This document shows, in pieces, positions 51,576 to 60,172 of a stretch of 64,000 nucleotides of DNA. The notes under the pieces were generated by a model. That model did not search any database, was not told the DNA's origin, and worked only from the letters and a program-made list of their open reading frames with translations. The stretch spans positions 62,001 to 126,000 of the forward strand of contig NZ_BJDZ01000004.1 of assembly GCF_005405405.1 (NCBI RefSeq), read 5' to 3'. A program made the translations under genes and the position numbers. The stretch's first letter is position 1. Every line of letters starts with the position of its first letter. The DNA comes from Lactiplantibacillus plajomi. Lineage in GTDB: Bacteria; Bacillota; Bacilli; Lactobacillales; Lactobacillaceae.

Positions 51576-51718
51576 TGTAATCCCTCCAAATTGTCGGTGG
51601 TTAGTAAGGCAAACCGGCCAACTAACTAAGTCAATTATACGAGTCGGGTGTGGAAAAGAATATTAATTCGTTCGTCGTCGGATTGATTATTTTATGATAA
51701 AAAGATTAAAACAATTGC

Positions 51719-51747
51719 TTGACGATTAAAAATGTTGGTGGTATTGT
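51719..51747 (+). promoter_or_regulatory. Promoter of the T-box / NhaC operon
   Basis: TTGACG, 17-nt spacer, TATTGT; directly upstream of the T-box leader. Confidence 0.6.
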
Positions 51748-51769
51748 TAGACACAAGTTAATAAACGAA

Positions 51770-52012
51770 CGTTAAACGTTACATCAAGTAGGTGCAGTTT
51801 TGGGTGTCAGGAAGTCGGTGGTTGCTGCGAACCGATCAGGAACTGTAGTTGAAATACGGTAACCGAGTTTCGATTGAACGGGTAATAACTAGAACCGTTA
51901 TCTTCTAGTGAGTGGGGAATTGTGCACCGTCGGCAATTCTCAACCTGGGTGGTACCGCGACTAGTCTAATCGTCCCTGTTGTTCTGAATGAACAACGGGG
52001 ACGATTTTTTTA
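51770..52012 (+). ncRNA. T-box riboswitch, probably tyrosine-specific
   Basis: Stem I apical region GGTTGCTGCGAACC and the conserved T-box core TGGGTGGTACCGCG (51946-51959) are present. A terminator follows (AATCGTCCC.. / ..GGGACGATT plus T7, 51968-52012). The specifier region reads TTGAAATACGG; TAC at 51855-51857 (Tyr) is the likely codon, although its offset from GAA is one base more than usual. Uncharged tRNA-Tyr would favour antitermination. Confidence 0.85.
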
Positions 52013-52042
52013 TTAAAAATTCAAATGAAGAGGATGATTAGG

Positions 52043-52081
52043 ATGACAATGAAACGGTGTGGTGGCTTAGCTCGATATTAG
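52043..52081 (+). other. Possible 12-codon leader peptide ending in a Tyr codon
   Basis: ATG ACA ATG AAA.. to TAT TAG lies between the T-box terminator and nhaC, preceded by AAGAGGATGATTAGG. Too short to be sure; it may be chance. Confidence 0.2.
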
Positions 52082-52132
52082 GACTGAACTTGGTTGTTGG
52101 TCGTCGATTCAGCCAAAAAGAGGAGTTAGCAA

Positions 52133-53563
52133 ATGAAAAAAGAAACGAGTACCCCACAAGTTAGCACGTTAGAAGCAGCAATTGTTTTACTAGTCGTTTT
52201 AGGCATTATGAGCCTGGGCGTCATTGGCTTCGGCCTGTCACCCCAAGTACCGGTTTTACTGGCAATGGGTGTCGTTACCGCTTGGGCCATGTTGCGTGGC
52301 TTTCCCTGGCCAGCCGTTAACGCCGGCATTAAAGAAGGTATCGACAAAGGTATCGTTCCAATTTTTATCTTTATTTTAATCGGTGCCATGATTTCGACTT
52401 GGATCGCGGCCGGGACAATTCCAACTTTAATGGTCATCGGCTTTAAGCTGATCAACGTTCAGTGGTTCTTACCCTCAGTCTTCATCGTTTGTACGTTGGT
52501 CGGTACCGCGGTCGGGAGTGCCTTTACGGTGACGTCCACCGTCGGGATTGCCTTCTTCGGGATGGGGGTCACGATGAACTTAAACCCGGCGTTAGTCGCC
52601 GGTGCCATTATCAGTGGTGGCGTCTTCGGCGATAAGTTATCGCCACTCTCCGAAACCAATAACTTAGCCTCCGCCGTGGTCGATACGGACTTATTTGCCC
52701 ACATCAAACACATTTTGTGGAGCACCGTCCCAGCTGGCGCCATCAGCTTAGGACTCTTTGCCATTTTGGGTCACGGCAATACTAACGTTAGCTTGGCTAA
52801 AATCAACCAGACGGTTACGGTCTTAAGCCAAAACTTCAACGTTTCCGCCTTAGCGTTGTTACCAATTGTCTTAGTCTTCGTTTGTGCCGGCTTTAAAATG
52901 CCCGCCATCCCAACCATGCTCTTAAACATCTTCGTTTCCGCCGGCTTAATTTTATTTGAACAACCCGGTATTTCAATGGCCAAGTTAACCAGTATCATCA
53001 ACACCGGCTTCGTTTCCAAAACCGGCAACACCAGTGTTGACACCTTACTCTCACGTGGCGGCATCGTTAGCATGATGAGCATGGTCGCCTTGATCGTTGT
53101 CACGCTGTCACTCGGGGGCTTACTCGTTAAGTTCGGCCTCATCAGTCAAGTCATGACCCCGGTTGCCAAGCGGCTTAACACCGACGGCAAACTCATTTTA
53201 GCCGGAATTCTCACTTGTATCGGCGTCAACGTCTTTGTCGGCGAACAGTTCCTTTCAATCATCTTACCAGGCCGAGCTTTCCGCAAAGCCTTCAATGACG
53301 GCGGCTTAGCCGGCCAAGCCCTCGGTCGGGTGCTTGAAGACGGCGGGACCGTCATCAACTACCTCGTTCCGTGGGGTGTCGGTGGGGTCTTCTTAGCCAC
53401 CACACTGGGCGTTCCAACCGTCGACTACTTACCATTTACCTTCTTTAGTCTACTTTGCCCGATCATCTCCGTCATCAGCGGCTTCACCGGAATCGGTATC
53501 AGCCACTTAGGCGCCACGGCCAGCCGGACTAAAAAAGCGCTCCAAGCTTCTCAAGCCAATTAA
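52133..53563 (+). CDS. NhaC-family transporter, probable tyrosine transporter (YheL-like)
   Basis: 476 aa with 11-12 membrane segments. NhaC-family blocks are GIVPIFIFILIGAMISTWIAAGTIPTLM (~78-105), TLVGTAVGSAFTVTSTVGIAFFGMG and GGVFGDKLSPLSETNNLAS (~164-182). The family name comes from a Na+/H+ antiporter, but a Tyr-type T-box upstream points to amino acid import, as proposed for T-box-linked NhaC/YheL genes in lactic acid bacteria. No tyrosine decarboxylase is nearby. GAGGAG precedes the ATG. Terminator after it. Confidence 0.88.
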   Translation: MKKETSTPQVSTLEAAIVLLVVLGIMSLGVIGFGLSPQVPVLLAMGVVTAWAMLRGFPWPAVNAGIKEGIDKGIVPIFIFILIGAMISTWIAAGTIPTLMVIGFKLINVQWFLPSVFIVCTLVGTAVGSAFTVTSTVGIAFFGMGVTMNLNPALVAGAIISGGVFGDKLSPLSETNNLASAVVDTDLFAHIKHILWSTVPAGAISLGLFAILGHGNTNVSLAKINQTVTVLSQNFNVSALALLPIVLVFVCAGFKMPAIPTMLLNIFVSAGLILFEQPGISMAKLTSIINTGFVSKTGNTSVDTLLSRGGIVSMMSMVALIVVTLSLGGLLVKFGLISQVMTPVAKRLNTDGKLILAGILTCIGVNVFVGEQFLSIILPGRAFRKAFNDGGLAGQALGRVLEDGGTVINYLVPWGVGGVFLATTLGVPTVDYLPFTFFSLLCPIISVISGFTGIGISHLGATASRTKKALQASQAN

Positions 53564-53569
53564 ACTAGC

Positions 53570-53600
53570 AACCACCCGCTTCTTAGAACGGGTGGTTTTT
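53570..53600 (+). terminator. Intrinsic terminator of the NhaC gene
   Basis: AACCACCCG / CGGGTGGTT followed by TTTATTT. Confidence 0.8.
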
Positions 53601-53735
53601 ATTTAGCTTGGGACTAGCGGATAAAGCATTGCCAACAGTAGGGGATAATATTCTGAACTTAGCGTTACTAAACGGGAGAGCGACAGTCCTTAATTAAATA
53701 AGTTTAGCTCGATTCCAAATTAGCATTCCCTTGCC

Positions 53736-53890
53736 AGCCTTCTGGTCAGCGGGAATCAGTCCGGAACGCGGTGGCCACGGGGTTAAGCCCACAACCCAGG
53801 TCTTAACCACCGGGCTTTCACTAACTCGCCAAAGGACGGCGACCAAGTGAAATTTCACCGCTGGGACTGTTCCCGCTTTCCCTGCAGGCT
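53736..53890 (-). repeat. Structured element R2, copy 3 (155 nt)
   Basis: Inverted relative to copies 1 and 2. The second stem here is fully paired (AGCGGGAA / TTCCCGCT), while copy 1 has a mismatch. The first hairpin keeps its stem but has a different loop. Confidence 0.82.
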
Positions 53891-54062
53891 TGAAGCGGTC
53901 GTTGGCGGGCTGTTAATGGTTAAATTTTATTGATGCGAATCAATTGGAAAGCTCGCTGCCAGCATTACCAGGTAATAGTTTGACTTTGGCGTTACTAAAC
54001 GGAAGAAAAACCACACTTAATTAAATGCTTTCAGCTCGATTCCAAGCTAGTGTTCACTTGTC

Positions 54063-54217
54063 AGCCTTCCGGTCAGCGGAAATCAGTCCGGAACGCGGTG
54101 GCCACGGGGCTAAGCCCAAAAATCAGGTCTTAACCACCGGGCTTTCACTAACTCGCCAAAGGACGGCGACCAAGTGAAATTTCACCGCTGGGACTGTTCC
54201 CGCTTTCCCTACAGGCT
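54063..54217 (-). repeat. Structured element R2, copy 4 (155 nt)
   Basis: 327 bp from copy 3, the same period as copies 1-2. The GGTTAAG / CTTAGCC stem keeps pairing by a G-T wobble and its loop differs strongly from other copies. Confidence 0.82.
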
Positions 54218-54487
54218 TGAACTGGTCGTTGGCGGGCGGTAATGAGTTAATTTGTATGAATGGATTGAGTTAGTTCGGTAATCGATTATTGAATGGTGGA
54301 TGCTATTTAGAAAAATCAATGTTTCGAAATCTGCCTAGCATCTATCCATAGTTACTGAATTAATAGCAGGTATCAATGAATTCTAAATTGATCTGATTTT
54401 AGAAGACTAGGGATTAATGAACTGTATAAGCAACTGCGCGATTAGTTCATTAAATCTGACAAGTTATCAGTTGACGTTCTGTGATTG

Positions 54488-54640
54488 AGGTCCCGGAGCC
54501 CTTCGAAACATGGCTGTGAGATTGTTGTTGGTCACCGTTATTTGGCGACTTACAACAAGGCCGTCTTGGGAGACAATTCGGGGTGTGAATTGGCTTTCAA
54601 GCGTGCCCACAGCCTTGCTTTCGTGTCGGCGGAGCGGACC
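54488..54640. repeat. Structured element R3, copy 3 (153 nt)
   Basis: Nested stems: GGTCC 54489 / GGACC 54636; GGCTGTG 54512 / CACAGCC 54608. Two inner hairpins: TTGTTGT 54522 / ACAACAA 54552 (apical GTC.CC / GG.GAC), and CAATTC 54574 / GAATTG 54587. Confidence 0.82.
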
Positions 54641-54711
54641 GGCGTGTTAACGGTATTTCCAAAATATTTTGAACTTTTACGTAGGTACAGTAGTAATTTT
54701 TTAAATATAAG

Positions 54712-54772
54712 TGGTTGTGAATTGGCTTCTAAGCGTGCCCACAGCCTTGCTTTCGTGTCGGCGGAGTGGACC
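54712..54772. repeat. Structured element R3, truncated copy 4
   Basis: Only the last ~60 nt of R3 (TGTGAATTGGCTT.. to GTGGACC) are present, 72 bp after copy 3 and in the same orientation. Confidence 0.7.
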
Positions 54773-54805
54773 GGCGTGTTAGCGGTACTTTAAGCTAGGC
54801 CACTT

Positions 54806-54844
54806 AAAACAAAACGAGTTCACCAGAATGACTGGTGAACTCGG
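54806..54844 (-). terminator. Intrinsic terminator of the SIS-domain gene
   Basis: CGAGTTCACCAG / CTGGTGAACTCG followed on the minus strand by TTTTGTTTT. Confidence 0.8.
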
Positions 54845-54850
54845 CGAGCA

Positions 54851-55969
54851 TTAATCGTGATTGATTTTGAGTAGGTCTTCTTGGTTATTGACTTGGTCGT
54901 GGAAGTCGGTGAAGACCGGGTGGTTGAGGTTGATTCCCTTGGACTTAGCGATGTACCAGGCGAGAACTTGGAACGGAATAACTGCTAAGAGCGGTGCCTT
55001 GTACGGGTCTTCGACGGCGGTCAGTTGGAGTGTCTGCTCGTCGTTTAGGGTTGGGGTCGTACCGGTTAGGCTGATGGTGTAGATGTGCGGGGTGAGCCGC
55101 ATTTCATAGTCTTTGACGGCTTGGAGTTGATCCATGACGGCCTGGTCGGTATTGAGTTCGACGTAGAATTGGCGTTGGTGCTCGTGAATGCCAAGGTAGC
55201 CGCTGTGAGTGAATTCAGCGAGGGTGTAGCCGCGTGACGGCACCCGCATGATTTCGGTGAACTTGGTTTGCATTTCGGCGAGGGTGCCGGCAAGGACGCT
55301 GGCGCCGATTGCGGTGAATTCGGGCGCGTTGGTAAAGTCGATCGTGAACTTGCGGTAGAAGTCGTTGGCTTGTTGAACCGTGTAGTTCATTTTTTCAATC
55401 AGTAGGCTGAAGTCGTCTAATTCCTGGTTAGTTTGTAAATCGGTTAGTAAGTCACTGTTGGCGGCCTGTTTTAGTGCGAGGAGCATCAACGTTTGGACGA
55501 TGGCTTGAAAGCTCAGGGTGATGAACGGGATGGTTTCTTTACCGGTCAGGAGGTCGCAGGCGGCTTGGCAGTTGTTGGCCAGTGCCGAGTCGGCTTGGGC
55601 CGTTAAGGCAATCGTGTAGGCGTGGCTGACCGCTTCAGCCTTACGCATGGCGGCCCGGATGGTTTGGCTTTCACCGGACAGGCTGATGCCGATAAGGACG
55701 TCAATGTTGGGGTTGGTCGGTTCGTAAGTGAGGTACTGGTCCGCGGCGAGGACGTCGACTTGCAGCCCCGCAATTTTTTGCATGTACAAGCGGGCGGTCG
55801 TGGCGGCATTGTAGGTGGAACCCGTGGCGAGGATTACCCAGTGTTGGGCGTCCTTAGTGACGGAGGTCATTGCCTGGTCGATTTGGGTTGGGAAACTGGC
55901 GACCAGTTGTTCGAGAACGGCCTGCTCACGGCGAATGTAGGAGAGCATGGTCGGATTGTGCATCATCAA
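54851..55969 (-). CDS. Double SIS-domain protein (GlmS C-terminal / fructosamine deglycase-like)
   Basis: 372 aa. SIS domain 1 has VILATGSTYNAATTARLYMQ (~45-64) and GISLSGESQTIRAAMRKAEA (~94-113, phosphosugar-binding Ser/Thr). SIS domain 2 lies around IGASVLAGTLAEMQTKFTEIM (~222-242). This is the isomerase-domain plan of GlmS without its glutaminase domain, as in AgaS or FrlB-type deglycases acting on amino-sugar phosphates. No PTS or kinase genes are adjacent, so the substrate is unknown. TTG start 55969 with AGGAGTT upstream; ATG 55966 is equally possible. Confidence 0.85.
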   Translation of the reverse strand: MMMHNPTMLSYIRREQAVLEQLVASFPTQIDQAMTSVTKDAQHWVILATGSTYNAATTARLYMQKIAGLQVDVLAADQYLTYEPTNPNIDVLIGISLSGESQTIRAAMRKAEAVSHAYTIALTAQADSALANNCQAACDLLTGKETIPFITLSFQAIVQTLMLLALKQAANSDLLTDLQTNQELDDFSLLIEKMNYTVQQANDFYRKFTIDFTNAPEFTAIGASVLAGTLAEMQTKFTEIMRVPSRGYTLAEFTHSGYLGIHEHQRQFYVELNTDQAVMDQLQAVKDYEMRLTPHIYTISLTGTTPTLNDEQTLQLTAVEDPYKAPLLAVIPFQVLAWYIAKSKGINLNHPVFTDFHDQVNNQEDLLKINHD

Positions 55970-56127
55970 GGTTAATCAACTCCTAGTTAATTTACGATAG
56001 TTTGAATTGACTTAATTTTAGCCCATTTAGGTTGGGGTTTGAACCAATATGCGGTTTTTAACGAAAAAACGCGTAGTTGCATTTCGAAAATGAATCTGTT
56101 AAGGTTAGCGACAACCAAAAAATTAAT

Positions 56128-56196
56128 TGCCTATATAATGCCATGATAAGGATGGCGAGTTTCTACCCAGCACCGTAAATGCTGGACTATAAGCGA
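56128..56196 (+). ncRNA. Purine riboswitch aptamer, guanine-type
   Basis: It contains TATAAT (J1/2), P2 with loop GATAAGG (GCCAT/ATGGC), CGAGTTTCTACC, P3 CAGC/GCTG with loop ACCGTAAAT, then GACTAT. The base specifying the ligand (equivalent of position 74) is C, as in guanine/hypoxanthine riboswitches. P1 is weakly paired. Confidence 0.9.
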
Positions 56197-56206
56197 ATTG
56201 AGTCGA

Positions 56207-56252
56207 TGGGTCCGTACTGCTCTATTTGCCGTACGGGCCCGTTTGCTTTCTC
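56207..56252 (+). terminator. Riboswitch expression-platform terminator
   Basis: GGGTCCGTAC / GTACGGGCCC followed by GTTTGCTTTCT, between the aptamer and ade; suggests ligand-induced termination. Confidence 0.75.
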
Positions 56253-56276
56253 CGGTAGGCGGATAGGAGAATAATT

Positions 56277-57968
56277 TTGAAAACAGTTGATATGGTGATT
56301 ACCGGCGCACAGGTGCTGAACGTGTTTACCCGCAAGTTTGAATTGACGAGCCTCTGGATCGATGACGGTCGGATCATTAGTAATTTGACGGATGAGCCTT
56401 ACCAGGCACGCCAAACGGTCGATGCGCGCGGTCAGTGGATCGTACCCGGCATGATTGACGCCCACGTCCATATGGAAAGTTCGATGGTGGCCCCCAGCGA
56501 GTTAGGGAAGGTGCTATTAAGACACGGGGTGACGGCGATCGTCACCGACCCGCATGAACTGGCAAACGTAGCCGGAATTGCCGGTATCGAATACCTGATT
56601 CAAGATGCGCGTCAAACACCGTTAGACGTTTTCTTCATGTTACCGTCGTCGGTACCGTGCGTGCCGTTTGATGATAACGGCGCAACGCTCCACGCTGCCG
56701 ACCTGCGTCCGCTCTACGCGGAACCGGAAGTACGGGGGTTAGCGGAAGTGATGGATTACGGCGCGGTCGCGCGTGGTGATCGGGATACGTTGGCTAAGAT
56801 TCACGACGCGTACGCTAACGGCGGCCACGCGGATGGCCACGCTGCCGGGTTGGACCCGCACCAGTTAACGGTGATGGTCAACGCCGGTTTAGATACCGAC
56901 CACGAATGTTCGACGGTCAAAGAGGCCCTCGACCGGGTGCGCGCTGGGATGCGGGTCTTTTTGCGTGAAGGGACCGTTGAACGTGACGTCTTGGCGACGG
57001 TCGGTGCGGTGACGACGGCGAATGCGGACCGCTTTGCCTTTTGTACTGATGATAAGACCATTACCGATTTAATGGCGGAGGGGTCGATCGACTATAACGT
57101 TAAGTTGGCGATTCAGGCGGGACTCCAGCCGGCATTAGCCTACACGTTGGCGAGTTATAACGCGGCCCAGGCCCACCGCTTGAGTGACCGCGGTAGTTTA
57201 AGTGCTGGTCAGCGGGCCGACCTAGTCGTTTTAACGGATCCGGCTAACGTGACGATTGCCAAGACGATGAAGGACGGGCGCTGGGTAACCCACGAGCCAG
57301 TATCAACGCCGCTACCGTTTACCGCGACGAGGGTTCGCCACCACGCCACCATTGCGGACTTCAAACTCCCGATTACGACCGAACGGGTCAACGTGATTGG
57401 AATCCAGCCGAACCATATTGAAACGGATCACCTTGTTAAAAGGCTGGCACCAACGGCTAACTTTGAAGCTGACGTTGATCAGGACGTGTTAAAGATGGTG
57501 GTCGTTGAACGTCATCACGATACCGGCAAAGTCGGCGTGGGCTTGGTCCACGGTTTTCAAATGACGCACGGCGCGGTCGCCGGTACGGTTGCGCACGATG
57601 CCCATAACATTGTAGCCGTTGGAACCTCGGACGCGGCCATTATGCGTGCGATTGACCAGATTACCCGGACCAACGGGGGGATTGCCGTAGCTGATGAGCA
57701 GCGGGTGCTGGCGACGATGCCGCTGGCGGTCGGTGGACTATTATCGAACGGTTCGTATCTGCAGGCTAGTCAGCAATTAACGGCATTACGGACGGCTTAT
57801 CAGCAAAGCTGTGCGCAACCGGTGACCTTTGATCCGTTCATCACCTTATCGTTTCTGACTTTACCGGTGATCCCGACGTTAAAGTTGACGGCCCGCGGTT
57901 TGTTCGACTACGAACAGTTCGATTTCATTCCGGTTTGTCAGCCCGAACGACCGGTCGCGGTCCGGTAA
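56277..57968 (+). CDS. ade: Adenine deaminase
   Basis: 563 aa amidohydrolase; adenine + H2O gives hypoxanthine + NH3. It shows VDARGQWIVPGMIDAHVHMESSMV (~48-71; metal HxH), VTDPHELANVAGI (~94-106) and FCTDDK (~258, metal Asp). The C-terminal domain, VGLVHGFQMTHGAVAGTVAHDAHNIVAVG, is also typical of Ade. TTG start with ATAGGAGAATAA upstream. Controlled by a guanine-type purine riboswitch, so its product hypoxanthine, or guanine, likely shuts it off. Monocistronic. Confidence 0.94.
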   Translation: MKTVDMVITGAQVLNVFTRKFELTSLWIDDGRIISNLTDEPYQARQTVDARGQWIVPGMIDAHVHMESSMVAPSELGKVLLRHGVTAIVTDPHELANVAGIAGIEYLIQDARQTPLDVFFMLPSSVPCVPFDDNGATLHAADLRPLYAEPEVRGLAEVMDYGAVARGDRDTLAKIHDAYANGGHADGHAAGLDPHQLTVMVNAGLDTDHECSTVKEALDRVRAGMRVFLREGTVERDVLATVGAVTTANADRFAFCTDDKTITDLMAEGSIDYNVKLAIQAGLQPALAYTLASYNAAQAHRLSDRGSLSAGQRADLVVLTDPANVTIAKTMKDGRWVTHEPVSTPLPFTATRVRHHATIADFKLPITTERVNVIGIQPNHIETDHLVKRLAPTANFEADVDQDVLKMVVVERHHDTGKVGVGLVHGFQMTHGAVAGTVAHDAHNIVAVGTSDAAIMRAIDQITRTNGGIAVADEQRVLATMPLAVGGLLSNGSYLQASQQLTALRTAYQQSCAQPVTFDPFITLSFLTLPVIPTLKLTARGLFDYEQFDFIPVCQPERPVAVR

Positions 57969-57975
57969 GAACACT

Positions 57976-58026
57976 TAAAAGGACTAGTCATTCAAAGTTG
58001 ACGCTTTGAACGACTAGTCCTTTTTA
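57976..58026. terminator. Bidirectional terminator
   Basis: AAAAGGACTAGTC.TTCAAAG / CTTTGAA.GACTAGTCCTTTTT between convergent ade and the metal ATPase. Confidence 0.88.
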
Positions 58027-58039
58027 TGAACTCATTTAA

Positions 58040-59869
58040 TTAGTGGGCGTGAGCCGGCGTTGAAGGTTCGGCGGCGTTTGGCCGGTCCCGCAAAGCCCGT
58101 AGTGCCCAAAGAATCGATACGGTATCAACAACTTCTTGGAGCATGGCACCGAACAGGGCCGGAATGATCCCCGTACTGGCGATCAGCATTAAAATCGTAC
58201 AGATGGCGATACCGATCCAAACCGACTGCTTTGCGACTTGCATGGTATCCTTCGCAATTTGAATGGCGGTCACGACCCGTCCCAGGTCGTCCTTTAAAAT
58301 CACGACGTCGGCGGATTCGCTAGCCGCGGTTGAACCGTGGGCTCCCATGGCAATCCCAACGTCGGCGACGGCTAGTGACGGCGCGTCGTTGACCCCGTCG
58401 CCGACCATGATGATTGGTCGCTCCGCTTTGGGAACGGCTTTTAAGTGGGCGATTTTATCGGCGGGGAGTAGGTCGGCGGCCACGGTGTCGATACCAACTT
58501 TTTCGGCAATGTTATCGGCGATGACCCGTTGATCGCCGGTCAACATCATCACGTTGCGAACCCCTTCCGCGTGGAGGGCGGCCAGGGTTTCAGCCGCTTC
58601 CGGCCGGACGTTATCAAAGAAGGTCACGTAACCGGCGTACTGGTCGTCTACGGCCACGTAAATGGCGGTTTGGGCGAGGGGCTGGTGGTCACTGTTGGGC
58701 GCCACAAAGGCCAGTTTACCGACTTTTACAACTTGTTGATCGACCGTTGCGGTAATCCCGTTACCAGTCACTTCGGCAAGGTCACTGACGCTGCTTAACG
58801 GCGTACCGGCCGCAAACTTAACTAAGGAACGCGCTAAAATGTGACTTGAATTTTGTTCGGCACTGGCGGCCAGGTGCAGGACCTGCTCAGCAGTAAAGCC
58901 GGGTTGTGGGACAATTTTCTGAACACTGAGCTGGCCACTGGTAATTGTGCCAGTCTTATCGAACGCGGCTGATTTTGCCAGTGACATCTTTTCGAGCATG
59001 TCCCCGGTTTTGACCACGATCCCGTTACGGCTAGTCCGACTCATCCCGGAAACTAAGGCCACTGGGGCCGCTAAAATTAGCGGGCATGGTGAAGCGACCA
59101 CTAAAACTTCGGCGAAGCGGTGGGGGTCACCACTGAGTGCCCAAGCGATTCCCGCAATAACGTAAGCTACCAGGGTGAACGGCACGGCGTAGCGGTCGGC
59201 TAAGCGGACAAACTTGGCTGGTCGGGCTTCGGATTCCTTCACCAACTTAACTAATTGTTGGTACTGACTATCGGCGGCCAGTTTGTCGACGACCATCGTG
59301 ATGGCACTATCGCCGTTGACCGCGCCGGACATCACGTCGTCACCGACCCGCTTTTCAACCGGCTTGGATTCACCGGTCAGTGACGATTCGTCGAATAGGG
59401 CGCTCCCCTCGATTAGGTGACCGTCGACTGGTACCAGCTCACTCGGTTTAACAACTAGCTGATCACCAACTTGGGCGGCCTCGACGTCGATGTCGACGAG
59501 TTGGTCGCCTTCCAGCCGGTGCGCACTTTGAGGCGAATTATCCAGTAACGCCTTTAATTCGGTATTGGCACGCTTGGCAGCGTAGTCTTCCAGTGAATCG
59601 CCACCGGTCAGCATGATTAAGACGACCAGACCGGCCCAGTATTCGCTAACGGCCAAGGTGGCAACGATGGCGGTAATGGCGAGCAAATCCACGCCGTACT
59701 TACCAGAACGTAGTGTCTTGATCATTTCGACCAGCATTGACAGGGCCATCACCGACCCCCATAAGGTAATGATTACTTGGGCTGCGAGTTGTAAGTGCAA
59801 GCCGAACTGTAAAATCAACGCGATAATCCCAACACTGACGGTTAGGGTTAATTTATAGTAGTGACGCAT
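58040..59869 (-). CDS. Heavy-metal P-type ATPase with SPC motif (P1B-4, PfeT/CoaT-like)
   Basis: 609 aa with no N-terminal HMA domain. Actuator LTGESKPVEK, transmembrane metal motif SPC (VVASPCPLILAAPVAL, ~279), phosphorylation site DKTGTIT (~316), hinge MVGDGVNDAPS, and a His-containing C-terminus (PAHAH). The usual HP dipeptide of P1B pumps reads HI (NSSHILARS). SPC-type pumps such as B. subtilis PfeT export Fe2+ or Co2+, and a PerR/Fur-like box upstream (59953) fits an iron role. ATG 59869 follows GGGGGAGG; the longer frame upstream is non-coding. Confidence 0.9.
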   Translation of the reverse strand: MRHYYKLTLTVSVGIIALILQFGLHLQLAAQVIITLWGSVMALSMLVEMIKTLRSGKYGVDLLAITAIVATLAVSEYWAGLVVLIMLTGGDSLEDYAAKRANTELKALLDNSPQSAHRLEGDQLVDIDVEAAQVGDQLVVKPSELVPVDGHLIEGSALFDESSLTGESKPVEKRVGDDVMSGAVNGDSAITMVVDKLAADSQYQQLVKLVKESEARPAKFVRLADRYAVPFTLVAYVIAGIAWALSGDPHRFAEVLVVASPCPLILAAPVALVSGMSRTSRNGIVVKTGDMLEKMSLAKSAAFDKTGTITSGQLSVQKIVPQPGFTAEQVLHLAASAEQNSSHILARSLVKFAAGTPLSSVSDLAEVTGNGITATVDQQVVKVGKLAFVAPNSDHQPLAQTAIYVAVDDQYAGYVTFFDNVRPEAAETLAALHAEGVRNVMMLTGDQRVIADNIAEKVGIDTVAADLLPADKIAHLKAVPKAERPIIMVGDGVNDAPSLAVADVGIAMGAHGSTAASESADVVILKDDLGRVVTAIQIAKDTMQVAKQSVWIGIAICTILMLIASTGIIPALFGAMLQEVVDTVSILWALRALRDRPNAAEPSTPAHAH

Positions 59870-59952
59870 TGAAAAGACCTCCCCCGTGGTTAATGTAACC
59901 GTTTTTATTATCTTAAGATAAGCATAGCATGAGTCGTCGAAAAAAGAAACAG

Positions 59953-59967
59953 TTAAGAATGATTCTA
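59953..59967. promoter_or_regulatory. PerR/Fur-like box upstream of the SPC-type ATPase
   Basis: TAAGAATGATTCTAA is a 7-1-7 inverted repeat with one unpaired position and agrees with the PerR consensus TTATAATNATTATAA at most positions. Confidence 0.45.
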
Positions 59968-60086
59968 ATGTAAAAATAATTCTAGTCATTAAATCGTGAA
60001 ACTTTTTTGAAAAATATTACGGTTATTTACATTAAAACCGCTTCAAATGCCGTCATAACGGTGTTTAGCACGATAAGTGGCAAGAG

Positions 60087-60114
60087 TTTACATCTGAATT
60101 AATGCTAGTATACT
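60087..60114 (+). promoter_or_regulatory. Promoter of a short leader or small RNA
   Basis: TTTACA, 16-nt spacer, TATACT. Transcription would begin near 60121. Confidence 0.5.
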
Positions 60115-60172
60115 ATTATGTGAACATTAGATATCAGAAAATACTGAAGTCAGCATTTGTATAAGACCAGTC

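Larger units (their letters stand above)
53601..54805. other. 1.2-kb non-coding cluster (right), mirror image of 29.9-31.1 kb
   Basis: No convincing gene. Order: R2-3, 172-bp spacer, R2-4, 270-bp spacer, R3-3, truncated R3-4. Spacer sequences are recognisably homologous, in reverse complement, to those of the left cluster. Confidence 0.8.

Noticed and set aside
54485..54793. 102-codon ORF through R3-3 and R3-4 (and the related 63-codon ORF at 30156-30347 on the minus strand)
   Set aside because: The frame is broken by TAG in copy R3-1, variable codons coincide with a hairpin loop, lengths and pairing are conserved, and no ribosome site is convincing. Better explained as a structured non-coding element.
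59894..59907. TGTAACCGTTTTTA as a cre site for the SPC-type ATPase
   Set aside because: Two end mismatches and no metabolic reason for CcpA control of a metal pump; too weak to list.
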